Shown here: piece by piece, positions 1-8,917 of the stretch
Position numbering within the stretch: position 1 is the stretch's first letter
How the letters are laid out: every line of letters begins with the position of its first letter
Source of the DNA: Candidatus Borrarchaeum yapensis
Lineage (GTDB): Archaea; Asgardarchaeota; Sifarchaeia; Borrarchaeales; Borrarchaeaceae
Direction of reading: 5' to 3'
Assembly: GCA_016840515.1 (NCBI GenBank)
Contig: JAEOSF010000015.1
Coordinates: 1-64,000, forward strand
DNA: 64,000 nucleotides
Translations under genes and position numbers: made by a program
The notes under the pieces: generated by a model
What the model was told of the DNA's origin: nothing
Database searches by the model: none
Seen by the model: only the letters and a program-made list of their open reading frames with translations

Positions 1-31
1 GGTCTCTCACTTCAATAACATTCTCCATCAT
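1..31 (-). CDS. Partial 5' end of a gene leaving the window (possibly an ABC transporter ATPase)
   Basis: Two adjacent ATG codons on the minus strand (31-29 and 28-26) open a frame reading MMENVIEVRD up to the window edge. The 'IEVRDL' style opening is common at the N-terminus of ABC transporter ATP-binding subunits, but only ten codons are visible. There is no strong ribosome-binding site. This is a weak call; it could also be chance. Confidence 0.28.
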   Translation of the reverse strand, partial: MMENVIEVRD

Positions 32-74
32 TGCAATCACACTTAGAATTGTTAATTGTTTTAACGATTTTTAA

Positions 75-480
75 CTTATGCGGCGGGAAGTCCCTTTCCA
101 AAAGGTGTGAGGGATGAAAGCTGCTAGCTTTATATAATTTTTTGGTGATAGTGCTTTTTGGTATGATGCTGTAATCCGCACCCGCAATTCCCCGACTGGG
201 GTAGAGGGATATCCTCCCATACGCGACCAGTCAGCATAGTGACAGGGGTAAGCGTGAGGAAGCCCGTGCATGAGATCGCTATCCAGCATCGCAAGACATT
301 CCCCTGCATAAGGGGCATGATAGTGAGTGAGCAGCGTGTGCAACCTAGTAAGCTTCCGTAAGCCCATAGACGTAGGCGAAGCTTCGCTTCCCGTGAGGGA
401 ACGAGACCACGATGGAAAGCTGGAAGCCCCATCCGAAAGGGTGAGGAGGATATCACTTATTCTCAAAGCCTTTTTCAAGG
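75..480 (-). mobile_element. IS200/IS605-type right end with decayed tnpB tail / omega-RNA-like region
   Basis: Read on the minus strand, the segment ends (120-78) in a hairpin with the arms ATCCCT and AGGGA followed by ACTTCCCGCCGCATAAG, the typical look of right ends of archaeal IS200/IS605 elements. In those elements the right end overlaps the guide (omega) RNA at the 3' end of tnpB. The upstream part translates into low-complexity peptides in all frames and no intact TnpB or TnpA is present. The assignment rests on the remembered look of such ends, not on a search. Confidence 0.5.
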
Positions 481-576
481 TAGACCGCCAAGCGAGTGTA
501 AATATATGTTGTAGTCTATATACATTGATATCTACATACTAGAGGCAGTATAAAAACTTATCCATTTTATCACTCC

Positions 577-803
577 TCCGCAAGAAGATCCCTCAACGTG
601 TTGGAGGGATGAAGTGCGTGACTTTGTTCACTTTCACGATACTCCCTAACCTTTAAGTACGGTTTCGCAGAGATTGTACGTAGAATTGAGCTGAGGTAAC
701 ACTCGCCAGTTCTCACATTCACATCACGTTCAGGGCAGGGACTGCCCGTAGAGCCTGTTTGACATGTCCCGTTGGGGAATGAATGATTCAGGAAGCCATA
801 CAA
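577..803 (-). mobile_element. Second IS200/IS605-type right-end remnant
   Basis: Same orientation as the remnant at 75-480. Minus-strand reading ends in the hairpin 610-588 (ATCCCTCCAA/TTGAGGGAT) followed by CTTCTTGCGGAGG. The same tail (TCTTCTTGCG after a hairpin) recurs at 30784-30830. The upstream part (803-620) has an open frame of 77 codons with no recognisable transposase motif. I read it as a tnpB tail or guide-RNA scar without an intact transposase. Confidence 0.42.
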
Positions 804-1511
804 CTTGTTGCATGGTAGTTCACAAAAACAGTTGTGCGATCACTCTTCCAAAATTAAATGAGGCGCAATATAATGACGAGCAGGAAAAAGAGAAGTAAGG
901 GGGAGGAGGCACGGCTTAACGCCGTGCCAATAGTTTTTTAGGCGGTTGCTACTCTTTGCGTTTGCGGTTCTGGGGGGGCTAAATTAGTTTTATGACAATA
1001 CGTACATGCATCGCAAATACCATAGATACAATAAATTAACGGAACGTTTTTGCAGGGAAGTTTCATTATTTTTCACGTCCGATCTTTATAGTTTTTTTTT
1101 CTGATATATTATCAATTCTATAATAATATTGATGTCTCGACATTGTTTTTAAAACTTTCCATAAATTTCTCCGCATTATTCGATTGATGACTCTACATAA
1201 TAGTAGAGGTATCAAATATAAAAACCTTTCTCCGGGATGGCTAAAATTTATAAATATTGTGAAACATGTGTTTTTTGCACAATTTATGCAAATGAATATT
1301 AAATTTTGTAACCTATGAGGCTGTTAAATTGGCCGTGAAGTGTGATTTTAGAGTCTCTACAGTCAATCTAAAGAAGATTGATAATCTGCTTCCAAAAACT
1401 TTAATAAGTTTGGCGAACTTCTTTTGCGCCGTATTTCATCTTATTAGAAGCGCTAATTTACTATTCTCATATAATACTTGAAAGTAATAATGACATTTTG
1501 GTGCTATATCG
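804..1511. other. Gene-poor AT-rich stretch upstream of the P-type ATPase
   Basis: No convincing coding sequence is seen on either strand. The segment contains the strong hairpin at 908-936 and is AT-rich after about 1000. It presumably holds the promoter of the ATPase gene, but I could not single out one TATA box with confidence. Confidence 0.5.
908..936 (+). terminator. Hairpin followed by a T tract
   Basis: Perfect 8-bp arms GGCACGGC (908-915) and GCCGTGCC (921-928) around a TTAAC loop, followed by AATAG and six Ts. It looks like a factor-independent terminator, or a structured end of one of the neighbouring insertion-sequence remnants. No intact gene reads into it. Confidence 0.4.
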
Positions 1512-4262
1512 TTGAAAATACAAGAATCGCAAGTGAATCACAGCGTATCATCAGTCGAAGAATGTTTAGAGGCTTTATACTCTAAGACGGATGGTTTAAA
1601 TTGTGAAGATGCAGAAAGACGTCTCCTACAAACAGGTTACAATGAAATTGAAGAAGGAAAGAAAAAAAATGTTTTAGTATTATTTGCAGAGCAATTCAAG
1701 AGTTTTTTGATTATTATTTTGTTAGCCGCTGTTGCCATTTCTGCTTTTTTAGGAGAGTTGCTTGACGCAACAGTAATCTTCGCGATTATTATTGCAGTAG
1801 CTATTCTTGGATTTGTACAAGAATTCAGAGCAGAAAAAGCAATCGAAGCGCTAAAACAGATTGCAGCACCTGTTGCGCGTGTTAGACGTGATGGCTTTAC
1901 TAAAGAAATCCCTTCGAGGGAAGTAGTTCCTGGTGATATTGTTCTTCTCGAAATGGGAAACAAAATTCCTGCAGATGTTCGTCTGATCGAAGCAATTAAT
2001 CTCAAGATGGACGAAGCATCGCTTACTGGTGAATCTGTCTCAGTCCACAAGTCTATACTACCTCTTGCGAAGGATATGCCTCTAGCAGATCGGACAAATA
2101 TGGCATATTCTGGCACTACAGTTGCATATGGAAGAGGAACTGGACTTGTTGTAGCAACGGGAATGAAAACCGAGTTTGGTAAAATAGCAAAACTCATCCA
2201 AACCGCCGAAGAAGGGCAAACGCCTCTTCAACAAAGACTTGATTACATTGGTAAATGGTTGGGAATCCTCTGCATTGTTGTGGTCGTTTTTGTTGCCTTG
2301 ATACTTGTCTATCACGAGACTGGGTTCAAGTTTGCACTCTTACATCAAGCACTTTTGGTAGAGATTTTTATTTGGTCAGTTTCGTTAGCGGTAGCAGCAG
2401 TTCCAGAAGCGCTCCCCGCAGTAGTAGTAGTAGCTTTGACTGTCGGTGTCCAGCGAATGGCGCGAAGACATGCCATTGTACGAAAATTGCCAGTCGTTGA
2501 AACGCTGGGTTGTACTACGGTCATTTGTAGTGATAAAACTGGGACGCTTACTAAAAATGAGATGACCGTTTCAAAGATTTTCACAAACTCAAAAATAATT
2601 GATGTAACGGGAGTCGGGTTTGATCCGCAAGGAGACTTTCTGTTTCAAGGAGGGACAATTAACCCTAATGAAGGGTCGACCCTTGCTCTTCTGCTTCAAA
2701 GTGCAGCGTTATGTGCTAATGCGTCCTTTGAAATAGATACTGCCTCACAAGATAAGTTTTCAGTATTCGGTGATCCTACGGAAATCGCACTAATAGTCGC
2801 TGCAGCAAAGGCAGGTTTGTGGCAACAAGATCTCAAGAAGCAGTATCCACGCGTTTGGGAAATACCTTTTACTTCGGAAAGTAAAAGGATGATTACTGTT
2901 CACTCAAATGCCGATGGCGATTTAGTAGCATTTCTCAAGGGTGCTCCCGAGATTATACTGGATATGTGTTCGGATGTGTATGGAAATGGTCATAGCATAC
3001 CTTTAAATGAAGAAAACAGGAAAAACATTTTACAGACCAATCAAAATATGGCTTCTGAGGCTTTAAGAGTATTAGCGGTAGCGTACAAGCATTTATCAAA
3101 AAGTCAGGATATTTCTGAAGATAATTTGCAAAATGGGTTCTGCTTTATTGGTCTCGAAGGCATGATAGACCCGCCAAGAGAGGAAGTAAAACAGGCGATC
3201 CAAGAGTGCAATCAAGCAGGTATCAAGACGACAATGATTACTGGCGATCATAAACTCACAGCAATGGCAGTAGCTAAGGAAATTGATCTTTTAAAATCCA
3301 ATGATCTTGTTTTAACGGGCTCAGAACTGGATATACTTTCAGATAGTGAGTTTGAAAATATGGTAGAAGAGGTATCGGTTTATGCACGTGTTTCACCTGA
3401 ACATAAACAGCGTATAGTAAGTGCATTACAGAAGAGTGGACACATTACTGCCATGACAGGAGATGGAATAAATGATGCACCTGCATTAAAAATGGCAGAT
3501 ATTGGTGTAGCAATGGGTATTACTGGAACTGATGTATCAAAAGAAGCTAGTGATATGATTCTCACGGATGACAATTTTGCCACAATTGTAGCGGCAGTGG
3601 AAGAAGGAAGGGGTATTTTCGATAATATAAAGAAATACTTGGCTTATTTACTTAGTTGTAATGCCGGTGAAATCCTTTTACTACTCGTTGCTAGCTTAAT
3701 GGGACTTCCACTTCCTTTAATTGCAATTCAACTTCTTTGGATAAACTTGACTACGGATGGACTTCCTGCATTAGCACTAAGCATAGATCCACGAGATCCA
3801 GACGTATTACACCGACCACCAAGAGATCCACTTGAAAGCGTATTTACGAGAAGAGTTCTTTGGTTAATTGCCTCAGTTGCGATTTTAATCACAATTGGCA
3901 TCATACCTGTATATACATGGGCTGTAAACAGTGGAGCAACAATTCAAAAAGCTCAGACAATAGCATTCACAATGCTAGTCATGTTTGAAATGTTTAATGC
4001 ATTTAATTGCCGTTCTGAAAAACACTCTATTACTAAACTAGGTCTTTTTACCAATGCATGGCTACTTCTAGCTGTTGCTTCTTCGATTGTCTTACAGTTA
4101 GCAGTAATATACGTACCTTTTCTTCAGCCACTATTTAATACGACAGCGTTAAACCTAGTAGAATGGCTGATAATTATAGTAGTGAGTGCATCAGTTATTT
4201 TGGTTGTGGAAGCAGGAAAATTTATTTGGTCACCTGAAATGCATTTATCACTTCAAAACTAG
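1512..4262 (+). CDS. P-type cation-transporting ATPase (Ca2+-ATPase-like)
   Basis: A 916-aa P2-type ATPase that uses ATP to pump a cation across the membrane. Visible in order: N-terminal cation-ATPase domain (about 10-75), first membrane pair (about 55-100), actuator domain with TGES at 172-175, PEALP in M4 at 298-302, phosphorylation motif DKTGTLT starting at D341, nucleotide-binding domain, hinge TGDGINDAP from 649, then about six C-terminal membrane segments. Length and the PEALP motif fit the SERCA/PMCA-like group, so Ca2+ is the most likely substrate, but Mn2+ or Na+/K+ cannot be excluded by eye. The start is a TTG at 1512; no better start lies upstream of the conserved N-terminal domain. 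The gene stands alone. Confidence 0.93.
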   Translation: MKIQESQVNHSVSSVEECLEALYSKTDGLNCEDAERRLLQTGYNEIEEGKKKNVLVLFAEQFKSFLIIILLAAVAISAFLGELLDATVIFAIIIAVAILGFVQEFRAEKAIEALKQIAAPVARVRRDGFTKEIPSREVVPGDIVLLEMGNKIPADVRLIEAINLKMDEASLTGESVSVHKSILPLAKDMPLADRTNMAYSGTTVAYGRGTGLVVATGMKTEFGKIAKLIQTAEEGQTPLQQRLDYIGKWLGILCIVVVVFVALILVYHETGFKFALLHQALLVEIFIWSVSLAVAAVPEALPAVVVVALTVGVQRMARRHAIVRKLPVVETLGCTTVICSDKTGTLTKNEMTVSKIFTNSKIIDVTGVGFDPQGDFLFQGGTINPNEGSTLALLLQSAALCANASFEIDTASQDKFSVFGDPTEIALIVAAAKAGLWQQDLKKQYPRVWEIPFTSESKRMITVHSNADGDLVAFLKGAPEIILDMCSDVYGNGHSIPLNEENRKNILQTNQNMASEALRVLAVAYKHLSKSQDISEDNLQNGFCFIGLEGMIDPPREEVKQAIQECNQAGIKTTMITGDHKLTAMAVAKEIDLLKSNDLVLTGSELDILSDSEFENMVEEVSVYARVSPEHKQRIVSALQKSGHITAMTGDGINDAPALKMADIGVAMGITGTDVSKEASDMILTDDNFATIVAAVEEGRGIFDNIKKYLAYLLSCNAGEILLLLVASLMGLPLPLIAIQLLWINLTTDGLPALALSIDPRDPDVLHRPPRDPLESVFTRRVLWLIASVAILITIGIIPVYTWAVNSGATIQKAQTIAFTMLVMFEMFNAFNCRSEKHSITKLGLFTNAWLLLAVASSIVLQLAVIYVPFLQPLFNTTALNLVEWLIIIVVSASVILVVEAGKFIWSPEMHLSLQN

Positions 4263-4369
4263 AAAATACTTATTTCTCACACAATAGACTATTTGGAAAA
4301 GAAGATTTCTTCTGCAGCCAGGTCGAAGAGGTGCAGAGATTTTTCTTCGCTTTATTTTTGTTAAATAAT

Positions 4370-4413
4370 ATTATTACTGAAAATAAGGTTTTTCCAAGTG
4401 TCTCAGGTAGAAT
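4370..4413 (+). repeat. ~44-bp palindromic interspersed repeat, copy A
   Basis: Ends in the shared half TCTCAGGTAGAAT with the core AAAATAAGGTTTTTCCA. The left arm (ATTATTACTGA) is a degenerate version of the ATTCTACCTGA arm of copy C. It lies just after the P-type ATPase gene. Confidence 0.6.
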
Positions 4414-4533
4414 TTATCGCGTTCTTTTTTCCAACACTTGAACTCTTCAAAATCTTCAAGCAGAGGTACAAAATCCTCTATCATTTTAATATGTTTCTCG
4501 ACCTTATCGTCTCTTTCCTTTCCCTTTTGCTCC

Positions 4534-4581
4534 AATCTAACATAAAAAATGAGTGTTTCTCCAATATGTTTCAGTTAGAAT
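4534..4581 (+). repeat. ~44-bp palindromic repeat, copy B (most diverged)
   Basis: Ends in GTTTCAGTTAGAAT and contains GTTTCTCCAATATGTTTC, collinear with copies A, C and D. The left arm AATCTAACAT is degenerate. It lies in the 4263-4667 gap, where a 64-codon open frame (4398-4592) spans copies A and B; I regard that frame as chance. Confidence 0.45.
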
Positions 4582-4667
4582 TTTTGAGGTAAACGCTTTT
4601 AGAACTGAACGTTAATGAAACAAACGTCACGTAATTTTATATAGCTAAAAAGACTCATTTTGAGTTC

Positions 4668-4868
4668 ATGGAAATTGAAAGTATAGGTAGACTAGTGGAA
4701 GGTATCATCGTCATCGTGCTAGGAGCTCTGATGCTGGCTGAAGGAGTGGTCGGCTATGTCGCAGGTGTGTCAATATTTTTCGCAGGTACCAATCCAGCGT
4801 TTGTTGTGGCAGTAGGGATAATCGCACTTGTAGTAGGTGCTTCTCTCGTAGAGAAAGTGGAGAAGTAG
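4668..4868 (+). CDS. Small two-segment membrane protein
   Basis: A 66-aa protein with two hydrophobic segments (about 10-32 and 40-60), an acidic start (MEIESIG) and a charged end (LVEKVEK). A TATA-like TTTTATATAG at 4634-4643 lies about 30 bp before the ATG, as expected for a leaderless archaeal transcript. I do not recognise the family. It stands alone between copies B and C of the palindromic repeat. The gene call rests on the promoter and the clean membrane topology. Confidence 0.6.
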   Translation: MEIESIGRLVEGIIVIVLGALMLAEGVVGYVAGVSIFFAGTNPAFVVAVGIIALVVGASLVEKVEK

Positions 4869-4937
4869 CATTTAATTTGAGGATGACTCATAATATCTTT
4901 ATCACAGTCAATAGGAAGAGGCCAGATCAAATATTTA

Positions 4938-4981
4938 ATTCTACCTGAGAATAAGATTTTTCAAAGAGTTTCAGGTAGAAT
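4938..4981 (+). repeat. ~44-bp palindromic repeat, copy C (perfect arms)
   Basis: The perfect inverted repeat ATTCTACCTGA (4938-4948) and TCAGGTAGAAT (4971-4981) encloses a 22-bp core (GAATAAGATTTTTCAAAGAGT-like). It is the best-preserved member of the family and lies just past the 3' end of the convergent CPBP protease gene. Confidence 0.7.
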
Positions 4982-4990
4982 GATCTGTTT

Positions 4991-5863
4991 TCAAGAGATT
5001 ATATCGTTCTCCCTGATGAGTGTTCCAGGTTTCAAGTATAATAACATAATACCCAGAATCCACATCAGAATAATGCTCGCAATGTAAATTTGTAAATGCT
5101 GACTGAATGATATGTCTGGAAACATAGAAAACACGATATTCCCAGCAGCATTGAACATTGTGTGAGATATTACCGCGATTAAAACGCTCCCTTTGGTATT
5201 ATTGTAAACTGCGGTCAAAAGAATAGCTTCACCAGTAATACTTCCAAGATATAAAAATATAGTCCATGCAGTAACCTCGAAAATTGAAGGAATTGCGGCA
5301 CCTGGAAGCCAGAATAAAGGGATGTGCCAAAAGGTCCATATAAGCCCCAAAATAAGACTACTAACCAAGGCGCTATACTTCGCTTGCAGTCTTGGTAACG
5401 CATAACCACGCCACCCGAGTTCTTCAGCCAGAGGACCAACGGGCAAAGCAATCAAGATATAGACAACGATCAGGAGGTACCAGTTGGTCGGGTCAAACTG
5501 ACCTATTCCTCCCACTTGCAAAGCAATAAGACCGATCGCAGCAAAAAGCAAGGCAAGTGGTGTTAAAAACACGAATAAGTACCATGTCAAGTGAACCCGC
5601 CAGATAAGAAATTTCGAAAGCAGCCTTCTGACGCCAGATTTACCCTCCAAAACCCCAGCCATAATTACTGCTGCGATTGAGGGGCCGTATGCGCCCGGCA
5701 TTCCGAGCAATAAAAGCCACCACGGATACGTTTCTACCCGAAGCTGTAGAAAAACGTAAACCGCAGGGATCAGAATTGCCCAAGAGATCAAGAAAGTGAG
5801 TAGAAAATACCCGACCAACGGGCGTTGTCTAAGAAACGAACGAATGGCTGATTCTGAAGACAT
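4991..5863 (-). CDS. CPBP-family intramembrane metalloprotease (CAAX protease/Abi)
   Basis: A 290-aa polytopic membrane protein of the CPBP family, which includes CAAX prenyl endopeptidases and bacteriocin-immunity proteins. Catalytic motifs are visible: EELGWRGYALP (E147, E148, R152), FWHIP (H180) and SHTMFNAAGN (H234, N238). About seven to eight hydrophobic segments are present. I chose the ATG at 5863, preceded by GGAAGG and by an AT-rich TATA region near 5930. The open frame continues upstream to 6076, but that part is not membrane-like and starts inside repeat copy D. The substrate is unknown. Confidence 0.85.
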   Translation of the reverse strand: MSSESAIRSFLRQRPLVGYFLLTFLISWAILIPAVYVFLQLRVETYPWWLLLLGMPGAYGPSIAAVIMAGVLEGKSGVRRLLSKFLIWRVHLTWYLFVFLTPLALLFAAIGLIALQVGGIGQFDPTNWYLLIVVYILIALPVGPLAEELGWRGYALPRLQAKYSALVSSLILGLIWTFWHIPLFWLPGAAIPSIFEVTAWTIFLYLGSITGEAILLTAVYNNTKGSVLIAVISHTMFNAAGNIVFSMFPDISFSQHLQIYIASIILMWILGIMLLYLKPGTLIRENDIIS

Positions 5864-6050
5864 ATTGTAACCTTCCCACCCCTTGTCCCTATAATAATAG
5901 TATTCATCGATAGATGAAATTGTCATATATATAATTTTTTGCGACTTGGATTTCTTCACCAAAAAAATAAAAGAAGATGAAAAAGAACATACATTTATTA
6001 TATGGGATTTTAGGGGAGATTTCCTCTGTAAAACCGATTTTATACGAATT

Positions 6051-6093
6051 ATTCTACATGAAAATAGGTTTTCCATAGTGTTTCAGCTAGAAT
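6051..6093 (+). repeat. ~44-bp palindromic repeat, copy D
   Basis: Arms ATTCTACATGAAA and TTTCAGCTAGAAT pair with two mismatches around the core ATAGGTTTTCCATAGTG. Collinear with copies A-C; it lies between the CPBP and ferredoxin-protein genes. Confidence 0.65.
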
Positions 6094-6142
6094 CATATAG
6101 CTCAGTTAGAGGCGACTTCACATTCATTCGTAGGTTTTTGAG

Positions 6143-7135
6143 TTAAGTAGTCTTGTGTTTCTCTGAGACGAGTTTCGTTGCGTCTGTGGGGCATGTTGTA
6201 ACGCATAGCCCGCATCCATAGCATTTTTCTGCGATAAGTGTAGATTTTCCGTTTTGCAGTTCTCTAGCACTGAAGAAACATCTTTCTATGCAGATACCAC
6301 ACCCGTCACACAATTCTGTATCGACCGTTGCAATGTAGTCGGACTTTGCCACGAAGGATGTCTTTCCATAGTCTAAGAGCGGTTGTAAATCATGACAGCA
6401 GCAGGGGCAACAACTGCAGACAGCATAAACCTTCTGGCCAGGCAGATATAATGTGAGATGCACTAAGCCGGCCTCATTGGCGATATTGAGAACCTTTCTT
6501 GCTTCGTCTAGCGTTATTTGTCTCGCGTACCCTCGTGATATAAGATATTTGGCCTCCTCATCCAAGAGCAGGCATGTATCTACTGGGCTCTCGCAGTTTT
6601 CAAAGGTCGTTCGACACCCACAGTTGGTAAGGGCAACAGTGTTAGCCTCCTTCAAGAAATGAAGGGCTTGTTCTGTCGGCAAGATGTATTGTCTTGCGGC
6701 GAAAGCTTTTTCGATGGATATAACTTTCGAGGAAGAGCTTATTCGACCGGTTTTGATTGCTTTTTCGGTTTTTTCGATTCGTGTGAGCCTATAGAATTGT
6801 CGGAGCGCATGAAGATTTTCGATTCCTAACTCCTCATACCGGTGCTCTTGAAGATATTGACTGATGATGTTGTAAAATCGTCTACAGCGATAAGCCTCTT
6901 TACTATCGATCTTCTTCTTACTAACAATCCCCTTTTGATAGAGCGCCTCTAGCAGCGAGCCTATCTCCTCTGAATTTGACTTTCCAAGTCTTTTTACTAT
7001 AGTTGAGGGGGTATGAAACTCCTTGGTTACCAAAATTAAAACTTGGCTTTCCTCTAGGGATAGTAGCCTTCTAAGAACCGGTCTGAATTCATCGGGAACA
7101 GCCAATTCCTTCTCAAGAGTTCGATAAATCTCCAT
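6143..7135 (-). CDS. Winged-helix/ferredoxin-domain iron-sulfur protein
   Basis: A 330-aa protein. The N-terminal third (about 15-110) looks like a helical or winged-helix domain. A cysteine-rich middle follows, with NCGCRTTFENC near 172 and CSCCPCCC near 244. Two 4Fe-4S ferredoxin motifs close the protein: CDGCGICIERC near 276 and CYGCGLCVTTCP near 305. Similar '4Fe-4S ferredoxin' proteins occur in many anaerobes, usually without a known function; an electron-transfer or redox-sensing role is inferred. The ATG at 7135 starts just after AGGGAGATA-like spacing is lost, so the exact start is moderately sure. It stands alone. Confidence 0.75.
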   Translation of the reverse strand: MEIYRTLEKELAVPDEFRPVLRRLLSLEESQVLILVTKEFHTPSTIVKRLGKSNSEEIGSLLEALYQKGIVSKKKIDSKEAYRCRRFYNIISQYLQEHRYEELGIENLHALRQFYRLTRIEKTEKAIKTGRISSSSKVISIEKAFAARQYILPTEQALHFLKEANTVALTNCGCRTTFENCESPVDTCLLLDEEAKYLISRGYARQITLDEARKVLNIANEAGLVHLTLYLPGQKVYAVCSCCPCCCHDLQPLLDYGKTSFVAKSDYIATVDTELCDGCGICIERCFFSARELQNGKSTLIAEKCYGCGLCVTTCPTDATKLVSEKHKTT

Positions 7136-7212
7136 TATATATCTCTCACAGTACCAACAATTTTATTAAATACGGAGTGGGTAGTTGAACATCGTCCTAA
7201 ATTTGAAAAAGC

Positions 7213-7332
7213 ATGAGAGCAGCACGCATACCTTTTGTTGAGCGAAATATGAAAGCATCTTGGTTAGCATGGATTCTTGAAATTTCTGCCGAAGCTATGA
7301 AAAAACATCTTAGGTATCACGAAATAAAATAA
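7213..7332 (+). CDS. Possible 39-codon ORF or gene fragment
   Basis: Reads MRAARIPFVERNMKASW and on to HLRYHEIK before TAA. Its composition looks protein-like, with an amphipathic end, but there is no ribosome-binding site or recognisable family. It may be the broken C-terminus of a lost gene in the 7136-7409 gap. Weak call. Confidence 0.2.
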   Translation: MRAARIPFVERNMKASWLAWILEISAEAMKKHLRYHEIK

Positions 7333-7409
7333 GTTTTATGCTTTCTTTTTTTTCTTTAGTTTACGGTAAGCATATCCATAGAAGAAGAGAGAACAGCTTT
7401 TATAGTTGA

Positions 7410-8336
7410 TCAATCAATAGAAAACACTTGTTTTGCAGCTCCTGTATTCACAACTAAATACGTTGGACTATTGAGTTTTTTGAATCGTGGAGAATGTCGA
7501 AAACCACCTTTTCCTAAGACTTCATACATTTCTATGTATGATGTTGGATTGCTCATTTGGATTCTGAGTATATCAAGGATCTCTTGAATTAAATCAATTA
7601 CGTCCTTTGTTGGAATATCTGATTCAAAAATTCCTTCACTAAAACCCTTATTGAGCGTTTCAAGAGTATCTTCAATCGACTTGAGTTTTTCAGCAGGCGT
7701 TGCAATTGGTTGTGCATCTACTGATTTATCAGTAACTTCATGAGTCTTTTCGATCATATCTTTGATTGATACACCTTTTGAAACTAGTTTAGGAATTAGC
7801 CTGAACAAATGCATCCAACTTGTATACTCAGAAACAGACTCAAGTATATTATCAATTTTAAAGTCAGTCCCATCATAAGTCAAATTAAATTGCTGAATTT
7901 CTTCTAATGATTTATCGCGTAATTCCATTAATCGTCCTTCTTCTCGTAAAACGTCCATGTCAAGACGGGGCAAAAATCGAAGGTATTCTAGTTTCTGAGA
8001 AATGCCACGAATTTCTTTGAGCTTTGGTTTGAAATCTTCAGAATCTGAAGTAATAGTTCCCGCATTATACAATTGTTCTATTGCAGAAACGACTGAATTG
8101 TCGATCATGAATTTGATATGTTCAGCAGGTACGTGTCTAATTCCAAATTCTGCATGCTCTTCCCGTTTGAGAATATCTTGGGGGGTAACTTCATCATATC
8201 GATCTATGAACGTAAAAATATGTCGTTCCTTCTCAGATCTTTCTTCAAGATTAACAGGTTTTCCTTTTTTAACAATGAACGTGGCAAGTTGAGGTAAAAG
8301 TTCCGCTAGCCCACCTAATGCACCCTCAGCGTACAT
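7410..8336 (-). CDS. Unknown helical protein
   Basis: A 308-aa soluble protein, mostly charged and helical by composition, with no membrane segment or motif I recognise. It begins MYAEGALGGLAELLPQLAT. An inverted, truncated copy of this 5' end lies about 200 bp upstream (8540-8572) and differs only at third codon positions, so this is a real coding sequence that once had a divergent paralogue. AAAGGTGAGAAAAT before the ATG gives a clear ribosome-binding site (GGTGAG). Function unknown. Confidence 0.75.
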   Translation of the reverse strand: MYAEGALGGLAELLPQLATFIVKKGKPVNLEERSEKERHIFTFIDRYDEVTPQDILKREEHAEFGIRHVPAEHIKFMIDNSVVSAIEQLYNAGTITSDSEDFKPKLKEIRGISQKLEYLRFLPRLDMDVLREEGRLMELRDKSLEEIQQFNLTYDGTDFKIDNILESVSEYTSWMHLFRLIPKLVSKGVSIKDMIEKTHEVTDKSVDAQPIATPAEKLKSIEDTLETLNKGFSEGIFESDIPTKDVIDLIQEILDILRIQMSNPTSYIEMYEVLGKGGFRHSPRFKKLNSPTYLVVNTGAAKQVFSID

Positions 8337-8539
8337 ATTTTCTCACCTTTCAAAATGAAGTAATGGATCTGGCAGTTCATTAGTTAACTAATATTTATTC
8401 GCATCATCATTTGATCATAAAAAAGTATCTATTGCCGTAAGTAATTCAAGTTTTTCCTTTCCGCGTTTATTCAGCTATATTAAAATAAAATCGCTCCGCC
8501 ACCCCTTGTTGAGAGTGACGAAGCAATTTAAAACTGCTT

Positions 8540-8572
8540 ATGTATGCTGAAGGTGCATTGGGCAGTTTAACG
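8540..8572 (+). pseudogene. Truncated 5' end of a paralogue of the 7410-8336 gene
   Basis: Reads MYAEGALGSLT. The first 24 bases match the start of the minus-strand gene at 8336 with four differences, each synonymous. The match stops where insertion-sequence-like DNA begins. This is what would remain if a divergently oriented paralogue had been cut by an insertion and then deleted. Confidence 0.65.
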
Positions 8573-8586
8573 TTTTTTTGACCTTT

Positions 8587-8740
8587 CTTGTCCCCTACCT
8601 GTCATCCATTCCCTTCAATGAGGCGTCAGACCTCTCAGGTTCTGTCTCATGCACAAGAACGTGCTTTCTACGATTTGCAGAAAGCATACCGCTTTATATC
8701 ACACAGATTTATTTGCAAAAAACATATTTAACGGTTAGAG
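8587..8740 (-). mobile_element. IS200/IS605-like right-end scar, family shared with 23205-23330
   Basis: The stretch 8600-8675 closely matches 23225-23296: both contain CTGTCATCCAT, a GGCCTCTC/GACCTCTC block and ATGCACAAGAACG. On the minus strand both encode related peptides (VLVHETEPER here, VLVHKTDSER there) and end in a hairpin with GGATGGATGACAGG, resembling the tnpB tail and right end of IS605-type elements. No transposase remains. Confidence 0.5.
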
Positions 8741-8917
8741 ACCGCTGTGAAAGTGGAAAAAAAAACGCAATACATCCTCCACAAATAGAGAGTTTTCTTG
8801 CTCAGTAATTATAAACCTCTCGATTATCGAGAATTTTTTAACTTGTTAATATTTTTAACTAAGGATAAACCTATTGTTCCAAGTAATTCATCTTCTGGAA
8901 AAGGAGAAGTGTTGGTT

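Larger units (their letters stand above)
8337..8917. other. Scarred intergenic region between divergent genes
   Basis: From left to right: the upstream region of the 7410-8336 gene, a short hairpin-rich part, the paralogue fragment at 8540-8572, an insertion-sequence scar (8587-8740), and the leader of the GIFT-like gene. An open frame from a TTG at 8798 runs into the GIFT-like gene, but I consider its first 40 codons untranslated. Confidence 0.5.

Noticed and set aside
71..803. Minus-strand frames of 60-135 codons as real genes
   Set aside because: They show no domain or ribosome-binding site, overlap one another in different frames, and end in insertion-sequence hairpins.
4398..4592. 64-codon plus-strand frame after the P-type ATPase
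   Set aside because: It is low-complexity, built over two copies of the palindromic repeat, and has no ribosome-binding site.
5864..6076. N-terminal extension of the CPBP protease to 6076
   Set aside because: The extra 71 residues are not membrane-like, start inside repeat copy D, and a good ribosome-binding site and promoter serve the internal ATG at 5863.
4370..6093. CRISPR array formed by the ~44-bp repeats
   Set aside because: Spacing between copies is irregular (about 120 to 1070 bp), the copies are diverged, and a gene lies between them.
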